Position numbers and translations under genes: made by a program. The notes under the pieces were generated by a model. It saw only the letters and a program-made list of their open reading frames with translations, searched no databases and was not told the DNA's origin. Of a stretch of DNA of 64,000 nucleotides, positions 50,101 through 60,528 are shown one piece after another (the stretch's first letter is position 1; the number at the start of each line of letters is the position of its first letter). The DNA is from Mesodorylaimus sp. YZB2_4 (lineage: Eukaryota > Nematoda > Enoplea > Dorylaimida > Dorylaimidae), in assembly GCA_030248295.1 (NCBI GenBank), contig JASANH010000938.1, positions 1,984,001-2,048,000 of the forward strand, written 5' to 3'.

Positions 50101-50762
50101 GCCTGTAATGTTATCGTAGTCAAGGATCAACAACATTGCAAGCACAGACACAACTCACAGCTTCATGCAAACGCGGAAAGTGTAATAGGCGATGGACCTT
50201 ATCTGGACCTATCATTGCACTGGCTCAGAGAACGGTCTGCCTCTCATGGGTCAGAGCCAGACAAGGCCGAGAGCTCGCTCGAGGCTGACTGTGAGTGACT
50301 GCTTTAGCTTGCAGGCGTCGGATGGTAATTGGCATTGAGTTCCTCGTCTGAATTACATCCCAGGCAATTTGGGTCTAGGGCCCTCAGAATCTCCGTTTCA
50401 TCCGAAACGTGGGGTGCTTCTTGAATTATGAATCAAAACGGCCCTTGTTTGTGATTGACTAATAAACTACATGTACACAAGGTGTCGTTCCTGCGGGCTC
50501 TTTCCTGCGGCTTAGGCCCTCTGGCTAAGCCGCACGATCTAAGCGGAGTCTCTAAAGAAGTTAATCCTGGGGTAGGCAAAGGATTTCAGAAGTGCCACAA
50601 CTTATGTACCTACGCCATGTCGTTGCGTCGACAAAGTACAACAATGTGACGCCTGAAATCACACAATCGACCGTCTTTGAGCCTATTCACAAAACATTCT
50701 GCTCTTATAACGTGTGCACAGTCATTCTGTCCTGTTCTTTAAACTTCTTCGCCCTCTTTATT
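47171..50762. other. intergenic, nothing recognised
   Basis: About 3.6 kb upstream of the four-TM gene. Short open frames such as 48568-48795 (+) and 49722-49994 (-) have no motif. No RNA gene or clear repeat was found. Confidence 0.45.
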
Positions 50763-50871
50763 CCTCGCGTCGTCGCCACCATGGCTATACTATACGTGAT
50801 AAATCACATATAGTATAGGCGTGGTCGCCACACTGCTGGTTCACGTGCAATGTGCGACGTAGCGCGAGGTA
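50763..50871. repeat. imperfect inverted repeat (foldback)
   Basis: GCTATACTATACGTGAT (50784-50800) is mirrored by ATCACATATAGTATAGGC (to 50820), a nearly complete 17-bp stem with a 2-3 base loop. Outer parts, CCTCGCG and GTCGCCA against TGGTCGCCA and CGCGAGG, also pair in part. The layout suits a small foldback or MITE remnant. Confidence 0.6.
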
Positions 50872-51488
50872 AGTTGCCCATCGACTGGTCGCACAATCAA
50901 AAAAGGAAAGGATCACGATTACAACATCTACTGCGTGGACCTATGGTCGGCGATGGCAGTGTTTATCATCGCTTGTCTGGCCATGGGCCGTTATGGTTAT
51001 CTTCTGTGGCTCGCCGTCAACTTGCAACCTCATCCCCGATCTGACCCATCTACAGACCAGCTTTGTTGGATTTGTCGAATTTTAGAATCGTGATATCTGA
51101 TGGACATTTGAATAAATAGTTTTCAGTATTCCTCCCATGTTTCATACATTTTTTATTGCTTTATGTCCGAATAAAGCATGACCTGACGTGATGACCGAAA
51201 TGGGTCATCTGTGCCCAATTTATAGGTAGTCTTGTGGTACATCTGGTCAACATCATGAGCACTGTCAACTTTGCTACATATTACCCGCCCTAAGGCAGTT
51301 TGTATTCGTACTGCCAGTTTAAGAGTCAAGGAGCTGTTTGGTCATTGCCGTCAGTTTGATGTGCAGCTGCTGGCTCGAAGTTGAAAACCTTTTCTGCTAT
51401 ATAATCTCCATCCGCGAGGCCAAGAAGCAGTACTCATCGTCAACTAATCAAGCCGCTGATAACTCTCCGCCTTCGCCTTGCAACAAGC

Positions 51489-51656
51489 GGGGGTTATTGC
51501 CTAGCGGGATAAGGCGTCTGCCTCTCACGCTGGGTGCGCACTCACAGGGGAGGGTTCGACTCCCGCCTCGGTACAAAATGATTGTCAAATATGTGTTCCT
51601 TAGCCATCGAGTGCGCTGTGTGGGGCTTGGCTATGGGTAAAGTATGGCATGGCATG
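51489..51656 (+). mobile_element. tRNA-derived SINE, copy 2, with pentamer tail
   Basis: It starts GGGGGTTATTGCCTAGCGGG, has an A-box-like TTGCCTAGCGGGATAAGG, then TGCCTCTCACGCTGGGTGCG, and a clear pol III B box GGGTTCGACTCCC. The unique body includes CTCGGTACAAAATGATTG and GGCTTGGCTATGGGTAAAG. It ends in ATGGC repeated four times. It is homologous along its length to the minus-strand copy at 26610-26768, which fixes the element's extent. The head resembles a tRNA with a CTCTCAC anticodon loop. Confidence 0.82.
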
Positions 51657-52261
51657 GCATGGCAACAGTGGTGTGTTCCCAGAAGATGTGAAACATAGGC
51701 ACCCAAGCTGGTGTGACATCCGATGGTGGGCGTGATGTGATGATAATGCATTCTTATGCTCCATTGTACTGCTTATGACTACTGATGCACCCTGTGTTCA
51801 TTCAGCATGATTTCTGTCGGCTGCGCTTGGTTGGTAGCTATACTCGAAGCGGTGATGGGTTGTGGTTTTATGAGCTTGTCTATAAAGCGGAAATGTAGGT
51901 ATGTTGCTGACGAAGGCTTGCACACATTCCATGCTCACATCTAGTTATGCGCTCCGTTGTAGGCACATAGTAGAGAACACTTGGACTCCACATACCTATC
52001 ACCCCAAGGGCTGTGTGTCTCCCAGGCCCTATTGAATTACTAACCCTAGTTTGTCCTCCTTGTCCCTCTTACCATCAGTTCAATGCAAGAGGCTACCTGT
52101 CTCCCATTCTGTTTCGGACGGGCTTTTCATGAGTACAGTGCAATTTTTGAGCAGATGGAGTTTTCTCTCCACGTCATTTGCCTTGTTACACTGCCCTGTT
52201 TCATCTGCTTTTACCCAGCTAAGGTTGCTGGTCGACCCCCTGCTGTAGGTAAAAATTGTGT

Positions 52262-52311
52262 GCAGTGCAAGAGAACTGAACGTGGCGAAAGGTTCAGTTC
52301 CCTTGCACTGC
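52262..52311. ncRNA. near-perfect 20-bp hairpin, function unknown
   Basis: GCAGTGCAAGAGAACTGAAC is followed after a 10-base loop (GTGGCGAAAG) by GTTCAGTTCCCTTGCACTGC, its reverse complement at 19 of 20 positions. It is well paired but short for an animal microRNA precursor, and the flanks do not extend the stem. It could be a small RNA precursor, a foldback element, or a structured regulatory element. I call it only as a hairpin. Confidence 0.45.
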
Positions 52312-53686
52312 GCTTCGAATAAATTCCGAGTGTTACGAGTAAATTCTAATATGAGTGTCATCCGCATTTTTACCTGTACAACTTACAGCTTGATTGAACG
52401 AAGAACTACAAAAATAAAGATAGTAAACACATAATTACCACACGAACATGAACACCAACACCATAATTATTATAGCTTGAGGTTATCTCGTCAAAATTTT
52501 AGAACTATGAAATTCAGAAATGACCAGGCAGTGCCGTATCGATTTTTGCGCGCGGCAGATCAAACAAGCAACTCAGTACACCATTCTTAAAAAGCGGGAA
52601 AAATTTGGTTAACGTGGTTAGCAAATAAAGTCCTGCAAAACTTGATGTCAGGAAAAAGACCTACCAGGTCAGAACTACACTTATCCCGCTTTGAACAATA
52701 GGTATGGTAAAAATTTCCGTTTGGCCAGCTATCAGGTAATTTAGGTCGAACCTCTCAATAACCCTCCTCGCCTGAAGAGAAACAGAAATCCAAAAAAGGA
52801 AATGGGTTTCTGTCACACAATAAAAATGCAATAAGGTCTTGGCTATAATTCCATCAAAAAAGACTGAGTGAGGTTGCTAATTTAGGCAAACCTGAGGGTG
52901 CTCCAAAACTGTAAACCTATTCCCATTGCAGCTCGGATTGGGTTCAGGCATGATTTCCCCCGAGACTGATCGTAACTCCCAGCCACGCCTTGAGTCCTGT
53001 CGCCAACGCGCCCTCCCTTCGACGTGCACCCTGTTTTTGCTATGTTGAGGCAAACAAGGACGGAACCCTTCCAAATTGCATTATTTTCCTTTCGTCCATC
53101 AAGTGGGACGTTAGGATACGGCACAAAAAGGATAGTGCCAACCTCGAGCTATCGTGGGTGGGATCATCCAATAAGCCCCGCCCGTCGCAAGTCCTGATCG
53201 ATAGCACTCAGCATTGGCTGAGCCAGTCGCGCCGAAGCCTATGTGTCACCTTCCATCTACACTTGAATCAAAGAGACATTCCTTTTTTAACTCATTCGTC
53301 TGGACACGCCATCGATCAAAAGAATCCGAAAATGGTATTGAAAATCTAGACTACGCCCCCTTTTTGGTGGTTCAGGCTTTTTTAAGATCAGGTTGCTAGT
53401 TTTTGCTGGTACTCGTAGCAGGCACTAATACGTCACCCGGCGGCCGCATCTGATTGAACCATGGCGTGATTGTCCCTTAGCCATCCATTGTATTCTACAC
53501 TTTTACGGGCACCTGAATAGTGCAAGGGCGGAGAGGAAACTGGTACAATTTCTCCATTTACTGACGCAACTCGTCCCTGTCGACAGGTGCGTTCATGTTC
53601 ACGGAAAGCTGCGAGGGGCGCTGCTGTTGAAATTTCAACCCTCTTTCATAGCCTGGCTTTCAAATGCTCTCAACCACGACGGGTTT
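52312..53686. other. intergenic, nothing recognised
   Basis: AT-rich to mixed sequence upstream of the first phosphatase gene. A 119-codon frame at 52990-53349 (+) has no motif. Confidence 0.45.
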
Positions 53687-53693
53687 TATATAA
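53687..53693 (+). promoter_or_regulatory. TATA-like box upstream of DUSP 1
   Basis: TATATAA about 160 nt before the proposed start codon of the first dual-specificity phosphatase. Position fits a core promoter if the 5' UTR is about 130 nt. Confidence 0.35.
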
Positions 53694-53853
53694 CTTTATT
53701 CTCCGCCCAGACGCATGAAAGTTGTTGGACTAGTTTCATGATTACGCTACCGTGTGCGTTGCCTACATCTGCCATCTAACTCTCCCCCAACATTCTAATA
53801 AAAGAAGAAGGCATTGCGTATTCGGTTCGTTTGATAAGTTCATCCTTTTGCGA

Positions 53854-54528
53854 ATGGCATCGAGAATTTTATCAGAGCATTTTTTCTTCTCGACAACTCC
53901 GAGGAGACGTTTAGTGACCATTGGCAAAACACGGCCCACATTCACTGGACCGTTCGCACCCCCGGATTTGAGTGTGATAAGTGAGATATTGGATGGCAAG
54001 TTGTACTTGAGCGGATGCGAGGCCGTCACAACATCAAGTTTGATTTCTCGAGGCATAACGGCCATCGTTTGCGCGATGACGCCTTGGGAAGAGCATCGAA
54101 CCAAAGTTAACGATCGTACGCCATCGACCATAAGAAAGTCCCGCGTTCCAGTCACCGACTCGGAACTGACGGACATCGCTGCCTACTTCGATTCAGTGAC
54201 GCGTTTTATTGACGAAGAATTGAAGAATGGCGGACGGGTTCTCGTCCACTGCGTGGCTGGAGTAAGTCGATCAACCTCACTCGTCTTGGCCTATCTGATT
54301 CGCTATCGAGGATACGGCCTGCTGGACGCGTTCGATCTGGTGGCCGAAAAACGAAAGATCGCCTGGCCCAACGATGGTTTTTACAGACAGCTGATCAGTT
54401 ACGAACGAGGTTTACGAAACAAGAACCAGCCCAAAAGTGATGCCAATAAAAGTGTTTTGACTCACACTTACACCACTCGACCGCGCAGTCCCGGGTTTGG
54501 CGGTGGACGCAGTTCACTGTTCCTGTAA
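53854..54528 (+). CDS. atypical dual-specificity phosphatase, copy 1
   Basis: Intronless, 224 aa from ATG 53854. An in-frame ATG at 53752 would add 34 residues, but that part looks like leader sequence and the paralogue aligns better from the later start. The catalytic loop VHCVAGVSRS gives Cys133 and the P-loop Arg139. VTDSELTDIAAYFD upstream holds the likely general acid region, and LAYLIRYRGY is a usual DUSP helix. There is no MAPK-docking or Cdc25-like domain, so it belongs with the small atypical DUSPs (DUSP14/18/21-like). The substrate cannot be read from sequence. A paralogue lies 1.9 kb downstream on the same strand. The lack of introns, in a region where neighbours have many, suggests an origin by retroposition. 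Confidence 0.9.
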   Translation: MASRILSEHFFFSTTPRRRLVTIGKTRPTFTGPFAPPDLSVISEILDGKLYLSGCEAVTTSSLISRGITAIVCAMTPWEEHRTKVNDRTPSTIRKSRVPVTDSELTDIAAYFDSVTRFIDEELKNGGRVLVHCVAGVSRSTSLVLAYLIRYRGYGLLDAFDLVAEKRKIAWPNDGFYRQLISYERGLRNKNQPKSDANKSVLTHTYTTRPRSPGFGGGRSSLFL

Positions 54529-56255
54529 GGCGGTGAAGCCAAGCCTGCTCTTGCGCAAGCAAGAATGGCATTACAGGCGGGTTCGTGAGACGGGTGAAGA
54601 AAGCACACTAAAAAAGTACCTATCCAGCTTTTACTTGCACTACAGCTTTTTACTTTGAAAACGATTTCTGCACGGCAGTAAACTTTTCTCTCTGTTGTTA
54701 AGCCAGTGATCGCCCACCTTGCAGTCACGCGATGATGCCAGCGACTTGATACCTTCTATAGCATTGCACAAACAGCTTTTACCCAGCGATTAAAGTAAAA
54801 ACTTATCTTATCGACTCACAAACAAAGTATCATCAAAACTGGGCAGGGTGTCAGGTGGCACAACGAGTCAGCAGGCCCCTCTGTAAAATGGTATCTGTGT
54901 CAGCAATGGCTGACGCCCCGCTAAAAATATTTTTTCGATGGGTCCTATCAGCCGCTTTGATTGCGAACTCGGTTTCATCGCCGGTAAGGGGAGGCTGCAG
55001 ACACGATTATGACTCGTCTTGCGAAATCGTCTGACAATGCACAAAGCCCAGAAGCTCAAGGCGAGATTTCGAGGGAGAGACCTTGTTTATTGGCATTACC
55101 GCAAAACCCATGTTGACCTAGCTGGAAAGCCACTTAGCACAAATGGTCGGGACCAGTTTCCTGACGAAGATCGGCCTTCGCAATTTACTCGTTCCTCGAA
55201 AATAACCCACTCTAGCCCGTACCTATGTCAACTCTCCACATTGATCTGCATCAACGGGCATAAAAAACTTTGACGCAAAGGCATCGAAGCATTCCATAGC
55301 GTGGAACAAACATCTGCTGATCAGCTTGAAGTACGGCTGCCTTTCTGTCCACCCGAGGTCTCGCTGTCTCACAGAAAACATGCGCACGCTATCCGGACAA
55401 ATAAAAAGGTGCCTACATAAATGACCAATTCTGTAAAGACCTGTCACGCCTCAGCAACAGTAACATGAATGTCACGTTTTTCTCCAGTAAACATACCGTC
55501 TGGACGAGCACGCTGAAATCTGATGCTATTTGCGAATGCGTTCAGTTCTTTCTACCTGCTTCCAAATATAGGCGTTTTTGCCTCCCATTCTCACGAGACG
55601 ATTTTTCCAGCAAACATATATTTTGGTCATGTTGATCACATTTGAATGGGGCATGAGTCTGGTTGTGACTATTTCACCAGAAATTTCCCCCATTTTAGTT
55701 CCTTTTTACTATTATTCCAAACAGCCCCCCCCCCGTCAAGGCTAATCGTAAGACCGGCTGCCGCGCTGCAGCAAGGCATTACGCCCACTGTTACACATCA
55801 TCATCGCAATGTAGGTACGTATACCCAAATAAGATCTTTGCTGAAAGAGCTAAGGCGTTTTCAGAATGCCGGCATATTTGCTTACGTAGCAAGCACCCTT
55901 TCGACACACACAAGTCGATTCGATTGCCAAACTACCTCGAGCTGAATCCGGGTGGGTCGTAAACTTCTTTTTGGCACTGACTCGTCTTCGCCGCCCTGTA
56001 CGTGACTTATAGCAAGCAGAACGTGCGCAAGACTGCATCGACTTGGTGTGACAATCGACCAATTGTTCTTTTCGGCGTGTGGAAGGGCGGTTCGCCCACG
56101 CAGCAGCGCTGACGATGAGTGAGTGATAGTCACCAGCAGCGCATATGCGTCAGTGTCATGCGCTCGCGCTGGCAGCAGTGGATCCTGTTTCACGTGATTG
56201 TGCACAGCGCGCATCCTATGTACACACTCGCCTGTTGACGCCAGTCGGCGGTGTG
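54529..56255. other. intergenic between tandem phosphatase genes
   Basis: Holds the 3' flank of DUSP 1 and the promoter side of DUSP 2, with a nine-base C run near 55726. No coding sequence is supported. Confidence 0.5.
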
Positions 56256-56262
56256 TATAAAA
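56256..56262 (+). promoter_or_regulatory. TATA box upstream of DUSP 2
   Basis: TATAAAA in a GC-rich setting about 180 nt before the start codon of the second phosphatase. Confidence 0.45.
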
Positions 56263-56439
56263 CGGGACGTCGACGAAGGCGAACCATTCAGTACGTTCAG
56301 GTTGGTGTATTGTTGGCACTGCGGCGAAGAACCTTCTCGACGCAGTACGCGCACTGCCAGCCCAGGTATTCAAATACCTGCTCGTCGACTCTGACTGTAC
56401 ATTATACTGAAGAGTGCGGGTATACGCATCATCCCAAAT

Positions 56440-57171
56440 ATGGCTACCACGTCAGTATTGGAAGCTCCTAAGCCCCGTCATATTTTTGCCCGCCGTTTTC
56501 TCGAACTGGTCATTCCTCCAAAAATTAAACAACCGGCGCCAAATTTCCACGACACTCAAAATTTGGCCCTGTTCTTCTACTCTGAACTTAGCGAAATCAG
56601 TGAAATTCTTTCCGATAGTTTATACTTGAGTGGATGCGGGCCAGTCACAACAGACAACATAGAATCTCTGGGTATCACTGCGGTTGTATGCGCGCTGAGC
56701 GAAGCCGAAGAACGGCGCTTGATGGGCGATCGGGTACTGCCCGAATCGGTCAAGAAACTCTACGTTCGATTGATCGACACCGACTCCAGTGATATCGCCG
56801 CCCACTTCGACAGCTCTGGTCAGTTTATCGACGAAGAAATCCGCGCTGGTGGTCGCGTACTCGTTCACTGCGCAGCTGGAATCAGTCGAAGCGCGACATT
56901 GGTGCTAGCCTATCTTATGCGGTATCGAGACTACGACTTGAGAAAGGCCTTCAATCTGGTCAAATCGGTTCGCCGTGTTGTTCGACCAAACAATGGCTTC
57001 TTCCAAAATCTCATCGAGTACGAGCGATCGATACTAGGAGCTGATCGGGCTCCCAGCGTTCGTATGGTGAAGCAGAATGAAGAAGAGACCGAATGCGAAG
57101 AAGTCCGACTCGTTCCGGATGTTCTTCTAGAACACGCAAAAAGAATGAGTGATTGGAGACATTTGGCTTAG
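56440..57171 (+). CDS. atypical dual-specificity phosphatase, copy 2
   Basis: Intronless, 243 aa. It shares with the upstream copy the blocks ISEIL.D.LYLSGC, VTT, GIT[AV]VCA, D[ST].[LS]DIAA.FDS, FIDEE, GGRVLVHC.AG.SRS and LVLAYL.RYR.Y. The active-site Cys is residue 144 and the P-loop Arg is 150; DTDSSDIAAHFD precedes it in the general-acid region. The N-terminal 55 residues and the acidic C-terminal 40 residues differ from copy 1. Both copies keep the catalytic residues, so both should be active. The pair arose by tandem duplication after intron loss, or the duplication followed a single retroposition; the sequence cannot tell which. Substrate unknown. Confidence 0.9.
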   Translation: MATTSVLEAPKPRHIFARRFLELVIPPKIKQPAPNFHDTQNLALFFYSELSEISEILSDSLYLSGCGPVTTDNIESLGITAVVCALSEAEERRLMGDRVLPESVKKLYVRLIDTDSSDIAAHFDSSGQFIDEEIRAGGRVLVHCAAGISRSATLVLAYLMRYRDYDLRKAFNLVKSVRRVVRPNNGFFQNLIEYERSILGADRAPSVRMVKQNEEETECEEVRLVPDVLLEHAKRMSDWRHLA

Positions 57172-58546
57172 AACTGGTTTCTTGATGCCTTCGTTCTTGT
57201 ACATTCTTCACGCATATCCACTTTACTGTGCTGTGTTTTTACAGTGCTGAATACGTTTACGGGAAAGACTGCAATATAACGAGTTTTCTCTCTTTGCTCC
57301 GTGTTCTAGTCTGATCATGAGCTCCCATCATTCGCACCTGAATACCAATCAAGAGCAAACATGAGATTAGGGGGTTGGGAGTAGCTCAGCATGAGATTAC
57401 CCTAATCACGGGGTGCTGGTCACACGCGTGATATGCTCATTAGCTCGTGCTTATTGTAGTTGACGCCCCACGAGTGCTTGTCATGTGCTATCTAATTAGT
57501 ATTCCCAGCCAACTCGAGCCGAGAGCGGAAAGGCTAGGAGGGAGCCTACGTCACCTACTCGCTTCGTTAGTAGCTGGGCTGAACCGCTTTTTTCCAGAAT
57601 TCAGGACGCCCAGTGTATACGTCAGCTGGTTATTTCCGTTCTATTGTCGAGAGACAGGACGACACAGCCCCATCGAATAAGGCGTATAGGTACTGTACAC
57701 CAAACGGCGACAGTCCGGTTTCGTGACTGTTGTCAAATAGGTTGAAGACCAAAACCAGTTTCAGGCCGCCCATGGACTGGGTACGATTGATCCTATCGCG
57801 GGATAGACTAACTTGACTCCAGTACCACTCGTCATTTGCCTCGATGCATTGCATATTTGCTTAATAATGTTAGAAAGTTCAGGCACCACGTACTCGTACT
57901 AAAACCATGCATAACTAAAGAAGTTTTAGAAGCTGCGCAGTCTAGTGACGTCGCTTGGATTCTGTTTTTTGCGCAGCATGACGTGAGGAGAGCAGCGTAT
58001 TTATGTCCCTAGATCTTTGCGAAACATTTGCGTAAAGTATTCTGGAATGCGCGAACGTTGGAGAAAAATTTGTGACAGTTGCCTAAAGCTTCTGTTCGGT
58101 TTATGCGAAAGTATGCAGTTGTCCCTAATCTCATGTTTGCTCTTGATTGGTATTCAGGTGCGACTGCATGTATACGAACTTCACGAAAAACTTTTGTCAT
58201 GTTCAAAGTCTGGTAGCCCCAGAGAAATCTGACGATATATGCACAAAACTGATGTCAGGGAGGCAAGGGACGCAGTACAAGCTGGTCATGTCTTTATACT
58301 GTAGCTGACCAGACGAACCACAAAACGCAAGCGATCACAGTGCGGTCAGCCATTTTTGGTGTCCAATTTTCTCCACGTGGACAGCATGAGAAGTGACAGT
58401 GTACTGTACATTAGCGCTAACGGTAGCAAAACTTGGTTTCCAAATTACACCGCTTTCTGGGCGATCCAGTTTACAAAACCGCGCTTTTACAAAACAGCTT
58501 GTGAGAAAATCATGTCGAATGTGGTAAAATAATTAAGAAATCTGAG
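57172..58546. other. intergenic upstream of presenilin
   Basis: No coding sequence is supported. Near 57360-57405 CATGAGATTA occurs twice and GATTAGGG is mirrored by CCCTAATC. Several TACTGTA copies occur (57692, 58298, 58402). Confidence 0.5.
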
Positions 58547-60396
58547 ATGAAAGCTGAAACTTCGATTCCAACTCAAGCTTATTTGGAAACTGGATCTGCC
58601 GGCGGCGATGAAAAGGGAACTCCAGGAAGCAAGACTTACAAGGCTGCGGTGAGACCAAAGATGATATGACTCGATTAAGAAGGTCTGAAATTTTACTAAT
58701 TTTGCTTCTTAGAGCGCTCAATCTCACGGAAAAGTAACTTATACTCCGAGCTCGGTCAATGTAAACGCCGATCCACCTGGTAAGTCTCACTTCCATTCTT
58801 CCTGCTAGATTCTTTTCCCACATTTTTGTGTCCGCCCCGACAGTGCCACCTACTCCAGCATCATCACCTGGTCGGGAATCAGCAAAAAAGACTCGAGAAA
58901 CAGCTCACAAACATTCTCGCGAAGAATTTTTCGATACTCTGGAAGGTGTGTTGGGCCAGTCGTCAGGCTCGGGTGAACCTAATTATCAACCGATTGATCT
59001 GATTCGGATTATGATACCAGTGACACTGTGCATGCTCTTCGTCGTTTTTATGGTCATTCTTGTAACAGACGCCAAAGAAGAAAGGACTAAAGTCAAACCG
59101 AAAATGTAACAGACTTGCAGGAACATCTGGTTTGCTCTAAATGACCTCTTTTTTATTGTAGGCTCTTGACGCCATTCGACGATAAAACCGACGATCCATG
59201 GTCCATAACCTGGCAAACTTTGGCGAACGTGGGCATATTGATTGCGGTTATCGTCGTCATGACTTTTCTGGTGGTCGGGCTGTATCTGTGCTATTGTTAC
59301 AAGGTAAGCCACATCTCAGCTCCTTCCATTCCTTGCAACTGTCGTGCTTCTTGGCGTTGGTTTAGTGCTTGCTAGTGCTTATGGCCATCCCAGTGATCGT
59401 GGTGAACCTGGGTTTCAGCTGGATATATCTCAAGTAAGTTGTCATTCTTGGTCCTTAAGGTCCGTTGGAAAGTCTCGTTTGTTTTAGCCGTTTATTCAAG
59501 GCTTTGAACGTTCCCTTCGATCATATTACGGCTGCTCTCGTGTCCTTTAACTTCGGCATTGTGGGAATTTTGTCAATTTTGGGTAAAACTCCGAAACTGT
59601 TGCAGCAGTTTTACCTATTGTACTTATGTGGCGTAATGGCCAGCTTGTACATCAACTTCATGCCCGACTGGACAGTTTGGGCCTTCTTAGTTGCCTTGGC
59701 TATATGGGGTAAGCGAAGACTCAGTGCAAGCTGTGATAAGTTTAGTGTGCTTATTGCAGATCTAGTAGCAGTACTGACTCCGTGCGGTCCCTTGCGCATT
59801 TTGGTGGAAGCATTGCAAAAACGGGAGCATGATTTTATTCCAGCTATGGTCTACAGTAAGCAAGGAGGAATTAGACCCGGCAGAAAACAGGAATCATTTC
59901 ATTCTAGCAACTGCAATCATGTCCGAAAAGAAAGATCCAAAAAAGAAAAAGGGTGGCGATAAAACGAAAGAGAGCGGGACTGAAGACGACAAGGAGGAGC
60001 GTGAGTGATCAGTCTGGCATACCACCGTCTTGTTTCCTACGTACTTTATGCTAGGTCGACTGCGCCTGGGCTTGGGAGATTTCGTATTTTACAGCTTGCT
60101 AACTGGAAAAGCCACTCAGCAATCCATAATCTACCAGGATGGAGTCGACTGGAATATCATCGTGGCTTGCTTCGTGTCCATTATAATAGTAAGAGATCAA
60201 ATTCAGCCTTCTCTGCCAAGCCTTCCTTATTTCTTCCTAGGGACTCCTGGGCACGATCGTACTTCTTCTACTCTGGAAGAAAGCTCTGCCTGCCTTGCCT
60301 TTTTCAATTGCCCTAGGAGTGATTTTTTATTTTGCAACTGATCACGCCATCTCGCCCTTTTGTAGGTTCATGAGTGCGCATCAAGTCTTTATGTAG
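58547..60396 (+). CDS. psn: presenilin, catalytic subunit of gamma-secretase
   Basis: Intramembrane aspartyl protease that cleaves Notch-type and other single-pass proteins in the gamma-secretase complex. Ten exons: 58547-58648, 58713-58779, 58844-59105, 59162-59303, 59366-59433, 59488-59708, 59760-59855, 59908-60000, 60055-60188 and 60241-60396, giving 446 aa with all phases consistent. The first catalytic Asp is in WDLVAVLTPCGPLRILVE (Asp288), the second in LGLGDF (Asp359), and the PAL motif is at 412-414. The variable cytoplasmic loop between them is Lys/Glu-rich and short. Trp before Asp288 matches C. elegans SEL-12; most animals have Tyr. The C-terminus PF...HQVFM echoes the usual PF...HQFYI. 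It is convergent with the chitinase gene, 132 nt between stops. Confidence 0.96.
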
Positions 60397-60528
60397 TGCT
60401 CTGTCTGCTCCCCTCTCACTTCATTGCATGTACAGTTTGGCCACACACCGAACTTGAATGAGGCAAGCATCTGCTTTTATTTCTACAAAGTTGTGAAATA
60501 CGTAAAAATCCATCATGGAGACCGAGTT

